From: Sedimentibacter sp. MB35-C1
Lineage (GTDB): Bacteria > Bacillota > Clostridia > Tissierellales > Sedimentibacteraceae
Assembly (NCBI RefSeq): GCF_030913635.1
Contig: NZ_CP133188.1
Location: 2,914,001-2,978,000 of the forward strand
Length of the DNA: 64,000 nt
Direction: 5' to 3'
Shown here in pieces: positions 57,185-64,000 of the stretch. Below the pieces are notes generated by a model. It ran no database searches. It was not told the DNA's origin and saw only the letters and a list, made by a program, of their open reading frames with translations. A program made the translations under genes and the position numbers. How positions within the stretch are numbered: position 1 is the first letter of the stretch; every line of letters begins with the position of its first letter.

Positions 57185-57655
57185 TCATGTGCTCTTTATC
57201 ACACTTCGCAGCACCTTATTGAATAAGATACCTGTATAAGCTCCAGCACTGTCAATAAATACATCCTTAAGCTGACATCCTCTACCTGGTACAAAACTCT
57301 GGTGAAACTCATCTCCCGCAGCATACAGCGCACATATAATTAGTGAAACTAGCATTAATTTACCTTTATATTTATTTTTAGTAAGTGCACCTGAGACCAA
57401 CAACCCTAAAATAAGGTAAATACAAAAATGTGCAGACTTTCTCGCAATGTGATTGAACCGCACAGCAAAATCATTTATCGTACTTATTTCTACATTGAAA
57501 GGCAACACTTTTCCAAGCATTTCAAAAACAAACTTTGTAAAACCCGTACTCAAATCATTTGACTGAGATGCAGGCTGCGATGAAAACATGAATATTATTC
57601 CCATCCATATTAAACTGGGAATCCAACCTATTAATTTTTTTCTACTTACCAGCAT
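57185..57655 (-). CDS. VanZ-family membrane protein
   Basis: 156 residues with four membrane segments. WIPSLIWMGIIFMFSSQPA at the start, RKSAHFCIYLILGLLVS in the middle, and AAGDEFHQSFVPGRGCQLKDVFIDSAG near the end are the VanZ signature. VanZ of enterococci gives low-level teicoplanin resistance; most chromosomal family members have no known role. Being VanZ-like is not evidence of resistance here. Confidence 0.88.
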   Translation of the reverse strand: MLVSRKKLIGWIPSLIWMGIIFMFSSQPASQSNDLSTGFTKFVFEMLGKVLPFNVEISTINDFAVRFNHIARKSAHFCIYLILGLLVSGALTKNKYKGKLMLVSLIICALYAAGDEFHQSFVPGRGCQLKDVFIDSAGAYTGILFNKVLRSVIKST

Positions 57656-57844
57656 CGCTACTTCCTTATTAAAATTTATATTATTATAACATATGTAAAA
57701 TAATTATATAATAAAATATAGATTTAGTATAATATTATTCGTATTCTTGACGAAATTATCTATAATGACAAAAATTATCAATTATTGCACACACTGTATT
57801 ATCACAAGCATGCCGCAGTTTATAATATATCATCGGGGGAAATC

Positions 57845-59425
57845 ATGTTTCTAAAAATAAAAAAACTAAAAAATTTTCAAAAGTTTTTTCTTATTTTCTC
57901 TTACCTATTGTCTGCTATAATAGCAGCACTCGTTTATTATACCGGAGGCACAGCCAAGGTATACGCAAACTTAATGTATATTACCATATCCACAGCATCC
58001 TCGACTAATGGAAGAAAAAGAGGTATTGTTCATGCTTTGTTCAGCTCATTGCTGGTCGGGCCTCTTATGCCTCTGGATGTATCGTCAGGAGAAGCCCAAG
58101 AACCTCAAAATTGGATAATAAGAATGCTTATATATGTTACTATATCCTTTATACTTGGTCTCATTTATGATTATAATCAAAAATATGAAGTATATATAAC
58201 TGATATACTCACTCATGACCCCGTAACAAAACTTAAAAATATGCAGGCTCTAAAACAAAACGATATTAAATTCGGAGATAAAGTTATTGTTTCAATTTCT
58301 GTAAAAGGCTATAGCGAAATGGTCAGTGTATTTGGCTGCGATTTTACAGGTAAAATCGTATCTGAATTTTCCAAAATTCTTAAATCCGCTTTTCTAGATT
58401 ACGACGGCATAGAATTGTATAAACATGAAGGGATGGATTTTATTTTTATATTAACCGAGGACATGTATCCTGAAAACAGCAATGTAACCGAAAAAATATT
58501 TGAAGTGGTTGAAAAAATAAGCAGTGAGTCACTGATTGTCGAGCAAATTCCAATATATATTGAAATAGCTACAGGTATTGCTAATTTAAGAAAAGATGAG
58601 ATGATTTCGGAAGGGGTCAGGCACTCTCTGATGGCTTTGGAACATGCTAAGGCCAAAAATATTAAACACCTGATATATGATAAATCTCTTGAAAACCATT
58701 ACAAAAAAATACAGATGATTGCCAGCAGCTTCAGACATGCTCTAGTAAATAATGATATTAAAATAGCTTCTCAGAATATTTATTCATCTAAAACCGGTAA
58801 CGTTCACAGCGTTGAACTTCTTGCAAGATGGGTAACTAAAGATGGCTCCAGAATATATGCAAATGAATTTATTCCGGTAATCGAAAAAACCGAATTGATG
58901 AGTGAACTTACAAAGCACCTTATTGATTACGCTGTAGATGGAATATCCAAAGGTAAATTTCAAAATATCGTATCAATTAATTTTTCTGCCGTAGACTTTA
59001 ATGACAATGTTATGGAATACATTATCTCTGCAGTCCGAAAAAACAATATTCCTAAAGAGCGTTTACAGATTGAAATAACAGAAAGTCACTTTATCGATAA
59101 AAAAACTATATACAATTATCTTATTAAGCTGAACAGCATAGGAATAGTTATTGCTATTGATGACTTCGGGACAGGATATTCATCATACCAGTATATAAGC
59201 GAGCTTCCAATAGATGTTGTAAAAATTGACAAGTCTCTTATAGAAAAAATCGCAGTGAGCAACATTTCCAAATCTGTTGTTAAATCAATAATTAATTTCT
59301 GCAAAATTCACAATTTTACAACAGTTGGTGAAGGTGTAGAAACGAAAGAAATTGCAGATATCTGTAGGGATATCGAAATAGACTATTTGCAGGGATACTA
59401 TTTCCACAAGCCTACCATATTGTAG
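57845..59425 (+). CDS. Cyclic-di-GMP phosphodiesterase: membrane, degenerate GGDEF, EAL
   Basis: 526 residues. Three or four membrane segments (~13-110), a GGDEF-like domain (~115-280), and an EAL domain (~295-526). The GGDEF motif is replaced by EGMDF (195-199), so it is not a cyclase; it may sense GTP. The EAL site keeps E324 (ELL), N379, E413, D439-D440 in IDDFGTGYSS, K460 and E496, so c-di-GMP hydrolysis is expected. I start at the ATG at 57845 with a GGGGGAA site. Confidence 0.9.
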   Translation: MFLKIKKLKNFQKFFLIFSYLLSAIIAALVYYTGGTAKVYANLMYITISTASSTNGRKRGIVHALFSSLLVGPLMPLDVSSGEAQEPQNWIIRMLIYVTISFILGLIYDYNQKYEVYITDILTHDPVTKLKNMQALKQNDIKFGDKVIVSISVKGYSEMVSVFGCDFTGKIVSEFSKILKSAFLDYDGIELYKHEGMDFIFILTEDMYPENSNVTEKIFEVVEKISSESLIVEQIPIYIEIATGIANLRKDEMISEGVRHSLMALEHAKAKNIKHLIYDKSLENHYKKIQMIASSFRHALVNNDIKIASQNIYSSKTGNVHSVELLARWVTKDGSRIYANEFIPVIEKTELMSELTKHLIDYAVDGISKGKFQNIVSINFSAVDFNDNVMEYIISAVRKNNIPKERLQIEITESHFIDKKTIYNYLIKLNSIGIVIAIDDFGTGYSSYQYISELPIDVVKIDKSLIEKIAVSNISKSVVKSIINFCKIHNFTTVGEGVETKEIADICRDIEIDYLQGYYFHKPTIL

Positions 59426-59430
59426 AATCG

Positions 59431-59456
59431 GTGTATGACTCATGAAGGTCATACAC
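59431..59456. terminator. Bidirectional terminator-like hairpin
   Basis: A perfect 9-bp stem GTGTATGAC/GTCATACAC with an 8-base loop lies between the convergent EAL and phosphoesterase genes. The T-runs are short. Confidence 0.55.
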
Positions 59457-59481
59457 TGATAATTAATTCGCTCATATATTA

Positions 59482-60381
59482 TTATCTTGCTTTTTCAAAA
59501 TAGTCATTTATCTTGTTTGGGCCTGCTAATATCTCTCTTTCTACCTTCAACATTTTTTCGCTATTTGATTTTATAGCCCATTTTATCAGCGTAATCTCTC
59601 CCCCACTTATCTCTATTCCTGTTATGCATCTTGGATGTACACAGCTCCCATCATTAAAATATGGCGGTTTCCCCGGTTTTGGGAACATAGGCCTATGGGT
59701 GTGTCCAGCTACCATTATTTTATTTTCTTTAGACGCCCACCGACTAAGCTTCATCGCTACATCGTTTTTCTTTTTGTAGTTTTTTGCCGTCCTTGTTACG
59801 TCATGAAGGCAAAAATTTTCGAGAGGTTTCCAAAAATATCTTACCAGAAACCTTGCAACCCTCCAGATATCACTATTTAAAAAATCTACCTGATGACCAT
59901 GCAGCAACATAATTTCATTATGATTTTTCTTATTCTGCAAAATTAATCCTTCATGTATCTTAATATCTCTTAACAGGTCACAATATTCATTGTCTCTCTG
60001 ATTAAAATATTGAAACAAGTTTTTTTCAACATAAAATGGATATTTTTTGACAATATCATGGTTGCCATATATCATATGTAACCTTTTTTTTTCATGAAAT
60101 TTCTTTAAGACCCAAAAGGCATCGCTGTGTGCATTTATTATGTCATTTATATTTCGGTTTTCCCACAGTTCATCTCCATCCCCAAGCTCTATGTAAGTGT
60201 AATTTTCATTGAAGTAATATGTTAACGCAGCAAAAAAAGTGTTTTGATTCTTAGAGAAAGAATCTGCCCAACCTCCATCTCCCCTATGTACATCACTCAT
60301 AATAATAAATTTTGAATCTTCGTCATAATTTATTTTCGGAGAATTTTTATAGACCTTTGTTAACCGCTTTAAATATCTCAT
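59482..60381 (-). CDS. Calcineurin-like metallophosphoesterase
   Basis: 299 residues with all family motifs in order: IIMSDVHRGDGG (D-x-H), ELGDGDELWEN (GD), IYGNHD (GNHD), LLHGHQVD and VAGHTHRPMFPK (GHxH). It is a two-metal hydrolase. HQVDFLNSDIWRVARFLVR is UDP-2,3-diacylglucosamine-hydrolase-like in layout, but this organism type lacks lipid A, so the substrate is unknown. I start at the ATG at 60381, 10 bases after AAGGA; a GTG at 60390 is too close. Confidence 0.88.
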   Translation of the reverse strand: MRYLKRLTKVYKNSPKINYDEDSKFIIMSDVHRGDGGWADSFSKNQNTFFAALTYYFNENYTYIELGDGDELWENRNINDIINAHSDAFWVLKKFHEKKRLHMIYGNHDIVKKYPFYVEKNLFQYFNQRDNEYCDLLRDIKIHEGLILQNKKNHNEIMLLHGHQVDFLNSDIWRVARFLVRYFWKPLENFCLHDVTRTAKNYKKKNDVAMKLSRWASKENKIMVAGHTHRPMFPKPGKPPYFNDGSCVHPRCITGIEISGGEITLIKWAIKSNSEKMLKVEREILAGPNKINDYFEKAR

Positions 60382-60593
60382 CTGACACACATCCTTATGT
60401 ATCAGAATATTCAGTATAAACTTAATTGTTAAAATTTATACTCCTTTAATATAAAAGTAACCAGCTTCTTTTTGACGCATTTTGATTAAATTCGCCTCTT
60501 ATTTATAAAAACGGACATGTAGTCACACATTGAACATAAAGGAATAAGATATAATTAGGCTTGCCCCTAAATTAAATAGAAAAAGGTGTTTTT

Positions 60594-60815
60594 ATGGGTT
60601 TAAACAATAATAATGTAGCTGGAACAGGCAGAAGAAGAAACTGCGAATTTGTATATGAGTGTTTGCTGGAGTTATTAGAGGAAGCATCGGATAACAATGG
60701 AAGAAGAAGATGTGACTTCGTTTATGAATGTCTTGAAGAATTGCTTGAAGATGCCGGAGATAACGGAAATAATAACTGCCATTGCTGTTGTCCATGCTGC
60801 TGCAGAAGATGTTAA
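60594..60815 (+). CDS. Small Cys-rich repeat protein of unknown family
   Basis: 73 residues, 12 of them Cys, with an AAAGGTG ribosome site. Two tandem units (residues 13-36 and 37-59) share RRR-C-x-F-V-Y-E-C-L-x-E-L-L-E, with C17/C23 and C40/C46 spaced C-x5-C on predicted helices. The tail CHCCCPCCCRRC (62-73) has eight Cys and one His. The two units differ mostly at third codon positions (e.g. TTT/TTC, GTA/GTT, TTA/TTG), showing selection on the protein. No signal peptide is seen. It is followed by a strong terminator. I know no function; metal binding or a spore-coat crosslinking role is possible. Confidence 0.75.
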   Translation: MGLNNNNVAGTGRRRNCEFVYECLLELLEEASDNNGRRRCDFVYECLEELLEDAGDNGNNNCHCCCPCCCRRC

Positions 60816-60822
60816 AAGTAAT

Positions 60823-60849
60823 GCGACGGATTTACCCGTCGCTTTTTTT
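60823..60849 (+). terminator. Terminator after the Cys-rich gene
   Basis: A perfect 7-bp G+C stem GCGACGG/CCGTCGC with a 6-base loop, then a run of seven T. It begins 8 bases after the stop codon. Confidence 0.9.
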
Positions 60850-60864
60850 ATACTCATTTTATAC

Positions 60865-61038
60865 TCATTTAGGAGAGAATGTTGCACAGTCTGTTTCCTG
60901 AGAGTTTTTTGCATTGCGGTGATGAACCTCAATTCTGTCAGCATTACAATAATCTCCCTGTGCATAATAATGACATGTGTTAACAACACATTTCACGCCC
61001 GGGTTGTGGTGATCCATTTTTTGTGCTTTAAATTCCAT
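60865..61038 (-). CDS. DUF1540 small protein
   Basis: 57 residues, read directly from the minus strand: ATG at 61036-61038, GGAG site 6 bases upstream, stop TGA at 60865-60867. It carries the DUF1540 pattern VKCVVNTCHYYAQGDYC, then AxxIxV and ETDCATFSPK, with Cys17, Cys22, Cys31 and Cys51 as likely zinc ligands. The family is common in Firmicutes and uncharacterised. It lies next to the other Cys-rich small gene and between it and glcD, on the opposite strand. Confidence 0.8.
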   Translation of the reverse strand: MEFKAQKMDHHNPGVKCVVNTCHYYAQGDYCNADRIEVHHRNAKNSQETDCATFSPK

Positions 61039-61165
61039 AATGTTCTCCTTTTTTTATTTAAAAGTTTTATAAAACTTTCTTCAATTATTATGACCTTTTT
61101 GACACCATTTATAAATTTAAAATTTTTAAAACTTTGGAAATTAAAGCAATTTTTTAATTAAAACA

Positions 61166-62545
61166 TTATAGAGCCGTTCCCGGATTTAAAATTCCGTTCG
61201 GATCAAAAATCTTTTTAATATCATTCATTAATCTTAGCTCCACATCAGAGAACTGAAATTTTAGTTTGCTATTTCTAACTTTTCCTATGCCATGTTCTCC
61301 TGTTAGCGCTCCATTGCACTCAATAATAAGAGAAAAAATTTCATCTACCAATTCATCATAATTACTAGGCTTAACTGCTCCCTTATTAAGAATGCTGTTG
61401 TGCATATTACCGTCACCAATGTGTCCTATGGTTGAAATTTCTACATTGTACTTTTCCGCTATAAATGCAATTCCATTTACATACTTCACCAATTCGCTGA
61501 TTGGAACCGCAGCATCTATAGCATCCACCATCTCATCATGCATGCTGGGATAAACATGGCTTCTTATATCCAATATGGTTTTTTGATCTCTTGTGCTTTC
61601 AGCTACAAAACTATCAGCTGCATTATTTTCTTCGCATATACCTACTATCGTTTCATACATGTCATAAAGGTCGTCCTCTTTTCTCTCTGAAACAATAAAG
61701 TACAAGTCAACTTTACCTTCCTTTGAAGGCCATGTCATTCCAATATCCTTTGCTGCTCTCAAAATAGATGATTTCTCCATATATTCCACCGCCAAAGGTC
61801 TGATTCCTCTTTTAAAAATTTCAGTTACAGATTTAACCGCATCACTTTCATCATTAAATGACACTAAAAGGCTTCCGGTATATTTATCTTTAGGTTTAAG
61901 AGATAATGTTGCTTTTGTAACTATCCCCAATATTCCCTCACTTCCTATAATTAGGTTTTTCAAATCCAACCCAGCATTGTTTTTTATGAGCTTTCCACCG
62001 AAATGAATAATTTCACCAGTTGGAAGCACAACCTCAATTTCTTTTACCTGGTCTCTCATTACCCCGTACCTTACGGCCCTTACGCCACCAGCATTCATTG
62101 CAACAAGTCCTCCTACTTGAGCTCCCTCATCACCAGGATGTATAGGAAAATATAAACTTTCATGCTTGCTGAACAGCTCAACCAGCTGAAGCAGCGTCAC
62201 TCCTGCTTCACATTCAACAGTCAAGGCAGTTTCATCAACTTCTATTATCTTATTCATTCTTTCTGTTGAGATAATTATACTAGGCATAATTGCAACTGCA
62301 GCTCCTGAAAGTGAAGTTCCTCCTCCACGCGCTATAACTGGGATTTTATTTTCGTTGGCATATTTTAGTATTTCAGATACTTCTTCTGAAGACGAAGGCT
62401 TTGCAACCACACAGTCTGTACATACCTTTGGCATAACAGCCTTTTCAGTTTGATCTTCACAATAAACAGTAACTTTTTCCGTATCAGTTACAACCCAAGT
62501 TTCTCCCACAATTTCATGCATTTTTTCTATGATTTTTTGATCCAT
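61166..62545 (-). CDS. FAD-linked oxidase, GlcD/lactate-dehydrogenase type
   Basis: 459 residues: FAD_binding_4 domain (~38-175, ARGGGTSLSGAAVAI and IHPGDEGAQVGGLVAMNAGG) and an FAD-oxidase C domain with STIGHIGDGNMHNSIL and EHGIGKVR. The enzyme oxidises a 2-hydroxyacid such as lactate, glycolate or 2-hydroxyglutarate. With etfBA in the same operon it resembles the Etf-linked (LctBCD-type) dehydrogenases of acetogens; the substrate is not shown by sequence. Confidence 0.88.
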   Translation of the reverse strand: MDQKIIEKMHEIVGETWVVTDTEKVTVYCEDQTEKAVMPKVCTDCVVAKPSSSEEVSEILKYANENKIPVIARGGGTSLSGAAVAIMPSIIISTERMNKIIEVDETALTVECEAGVTLLQLVELFSKHESLYFPIHPGDEGAQVGGLVAMNAGGVRAVRYGVMRDQVKEIEVVLPTGEIIHFGGKLIKNNAGLDLKNLIIGSEGILGIVTKATLSLKPKDKYTGSLLVSFNDESDAVKSVTEIFKRGIRPLAVEYMEKSSILRAAKDIGMTWPSKEGKVDLYFIVSERKEDDLYDMYETIVGICEENNAADSFVAESTRDQKTILDIRSHVYPSMHDEMVDAIDAAVPISELVKYVNGIAFIAEKYNVEISTIGHIGDGNMHNSILNKGAVKPSNYDELVDEIFSLIIECNGALTGEHGIGKVRNSKLKFQFSDVELRLMNDIKKIFDPNGILNPGTAL

Positions 62546-62606
62546 TTTTTTCCTCCAGTAATATCCATCGTATTAATTAAAAGTTTACTTGCCACGTTTA
62601 TTTATA

Positions 62607-63620
62607 TTATTCCGAGCCTGAAAGGCTGGTATGAATTCCTTTATCTCTTAGCGCATTTATAATTTCCGGCACTATTTTATACATATCTCCTACAATCGAA
62701 TAATCAGCAATATTGAATATTGGCGCTGATGGGTCATTATTTATTGCAATTATAATTCCTGATTCCTTCATTCCTGCAATGTGCTGCGGCGCGCCTAATA
62801 TTCCACAAGCAATGTAAACCGCAGGTTTCACTCGGTTTCCGCTGTATCCTACCTGGTGCTCTTTTGATATTATTCCTGATTCAACTAATGCTCTTGATGC
62901 TCCTACCTCTCCTCCCAGCAGTTCTGCAAGCTCTTTAATCATGTTAAGATCCTCTGAGTTTTTTACAGATGCTCCTGCGGCAACCACAACATTTGCATCA
63001 GCTATATTTATACTGTCCTTCTCAATTTCTTCTAATATTTCAACTGCATTTTGAACCGATTTAACCGGTTCAGCAACAACTACATCGCCTTTCCTATTCT
63101 CATCACGTATTGCTTCATTGAATTCTCTGTATCTTACCGTCGACATCTGAGGATATGCATCAGATTTTATGTGAGCCAGAATATTTTCGCTGAATGCCGG
63201 CCTGATCTGTATTAATTTTTTATCATCATCTATTCTTAAATCTGTGCAATCTGCGGTCAAACCTGTACCTGTCAACGCTGCGATTCTAGGAGCCAGGCTT
63301 CTGCCAAATGCCGTTGCACCGAACAGACAAATTTCAGGTTTTATTTCATCTATTAGGTGGACTGCATTTTCTGCATACAACACCTCGTCAGGTATGCTGA
63401 AAATTTCTTCATCTGATATGTGGTATACCTTGTCGGCTCCTCTGTATATGAGCTCTTGAACATCTATTTCCCCCGGTCCCATTATCAATGCAATTAGATT
63501 GCATTTGAGCTCATCAGCCAATAATCTTCCTTTCCCAAGAAGCTCATATGAAATCTTATGAATTTTTTTGTTTTTCTGTTCGGCAAAAATTAATACTCCG
63601 CTATATTGCTTTTCTGTCAT
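62607..63620 (-). CDS. etfA: Electron transfer flavoprotein alpha subunit
   Basis: 337 residues. The N-terminal ETF domain (residues ~1-190) is followed by the FAD domain with GGEVGASRALVESG, HQVGYSGNRVKPAVYIACGILGAPQHIAGM and AINNDPSAPIFNIADYSIVGD. It carries electrons between the dehydrogenase and a partner. There is no N-terminal ferredoxin domain as in acetogen LctC. It lies one base after etfB and 61 bp before glcD. Confidence 0.94.
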   Translation of the reverse strand: MTEKQYSGVLIFAEQKNKKIHKISYELLGKGRLLADELKCNLIALIMGPGEIDVQELIYRGADKVYHISDEEIFSIPDEVLYAENAVHLIDEIKPEICLFGATAFGRSLAPRIAALTGTGLTADCTDLRIDDDKKLIQIRPAFSENILAHIKSDAYPQMSTVRYREFNEAIRDENRKGDVVVAEPVKSVQNAVEILEEIEKDSINIADANVVVAAGASVKNSEDLNMIKELAELLGGEVGASRALVESGIISKEHQVGYSGNRVKPAVYIACGILGAPQHIAGMKESGIIIAINNDPSAPIFNIADYSIVGDMYKIVPEIINALRDKGIHTSLSGSE

Positions 63621-63621
63621 G

Positions 63622-64000
63622 TTATGCCTCCTTAAGAATCTTTCTTTCTTTTAAAACGTTTAATATATCCGTTACTACCTTTTCATCACATTCGGAATAT
63701 AATCTGCCTTCTCTGGTTGATTCAGGAGGCATTTCTATTTTCTTCACCTTTGTGGGTGAACCTTTAGCTCCTATTTTGTCTTTATTAATAAACTCACTTA
63801 TATCTTCATAGCTCCATTTGACTATTTCAGCCTTGCGTGCTTTCATTTTGTTTTTAAATGACGGAAGTCTGGGACTGTTTACGTCTTTTGTTACAGTCAG
63901 CAATATGGGATAAGCTCCTCTTTTTAAATACCGACTTTCCCAAACTGCACTTACAGCTTCTATGCTTTTTTCGGAGCACCTTTCTATTAACTCAACATTG
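63622..64000 (-). CDS. etfB: Electron transfer flavoprotein beta subunit, 5' end outside window
   Basis: The minus-strand frame is open from the window end at 64000 to the stop at 63622. It reads through the internal TTG at 63903, so the start lies beyond the window. The visible ~125 residues have the EtfB C-terminal motif LTVTKDVNSPRLPS, a C-terminal FAD/AMP-domain interface, and an end rich in Lys and Glu. With etfA it forms the Etf dimer. Confidence 0.92.
   Translation of the reverse strand, partial: NVELIERCSEKSIEAVSAVWESRYLKRGAYPILLTVTKDVNSPRLPSFKNKMKARKAEIVKWSYEDISEFINKDKIGAKGSPTKVKKIEMPPESTREGRLYSECDEKVVTDILNVLKERKILKEA

Noticed and set aside
57720-57780. Consensus-like promoter (TTGACG and TATAAT) before the EAL gene
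   Set aside because: The two boxes are only 8 bp apart, so they cannot form one promoter; no better pair was found.
60480-60593. Sporulation (SigK or SigG) promoter before the Cys-rich gene
   Set aside because: No CATAnnnTA or related -10 with a matching -35; a TTGAAC and TATAAT pair has a 14-bp spacer, too short for SigA.
60675-60989. 104-residue minus-strand ORF antisense to the Cys-rich gene
   Set aside because: Antisense to a gene with protein-level repeat conservation and overlapping DUF1540 in another frame.
60697-61161. 154-residue plus-strand ORF downstream of the Cys-rich gene
   Set aside because: It overlaps the Cys-rich gene out of frame, crosses its terminator and is antisense to the DUF1540 gene. 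Composition is low-complexity hydrophobic, with no ribosome site.

Overview
The window is AT-rich DNA from a spore-forming, Gram-positive-type Firmicute. The evidence is a division and cell-wall (dcw) cluster with SpoVD- and SpoVE-like proteins, SpoIIE, YabP and YabQ, a T-box leader on pheS, an L20-type leader on infC-rpmI-rplT, consensus SigA promoters and many intrinsic terminators. MurE carries the DNPR motif of meso-diaminopimelate ligases. Methylmalonyl-CoA mutase genes and an Etf/FAD-dehydrogenase operon point to an anaerobic fermenter of the Clostridia (Tissierellia/Sedimentibacter-like is my guess, not shown by the sequence). Nearly all of the window is housekeeping chromosome. I saw no phage, insertion sequence, CRISPR array, tRNA or rRNA.

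Layout. 1-4.0 kb: the end of a SpoIID-like peptidoglycan-binding protein, then a minus-strand operon tsaE-tsaB-rimI-vanY. 4.4-5.8 kb: an isolated murC. 5.9-10.2 kb: ispA and the metF-metH methionine branch. 10.3-12.8 kb: a cold-shock gene and an ABC-F ATPase coupled to an 87-residue unknown protein. 12.9-28.5 kb: the division and wall cluster on the minus strand (mraZ, rsmH, ftsL, spoVD, terminator, murE, mraY, murD, ftsW/spoVE, murG, murA, ftsQ, two DUF881 genes, sbp, ftsZ), without ftsA. 28.9-37.8 kb: lgt, T-box/pheST, an rRNA methyltransferase, ktrAB, and the infC operon.

37.9-49.4 kb: a short FtsH paralogue, ftsE-ftsX-envC, a PrcB-like protein, a MazG-like protein, the mcmA1-mcmA2-meaB-mce operon, and the canonical ftsH. 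49.4-54.7 kb: tilS-hpt-ftsH and yabP-yabQ-divIC-spoIIE. 54.8-64 kb: a ComK-like regulator divergent from an orphan sigma factor, a DMT transporter, a VanZ protein, a c-di-GMP phosphodiesterase, a metallophosphatase, two tiny cysteine-containing genes (73 and 57 aa), and etfB-etfA-glcD running off the end.

The points most worth a second look are: two genes that appear to start with the rare codon ATT (infC and the second DUF881 gene); the 73-residue protein made of a duplicated C-x5-C helix and a nearly all-cysteine tail, beside a DUF1540 gene; the second FtsH without an outer domain; the ComK/sigma pair; and an ABC-F protein whose second P-loop has lost its lysine.
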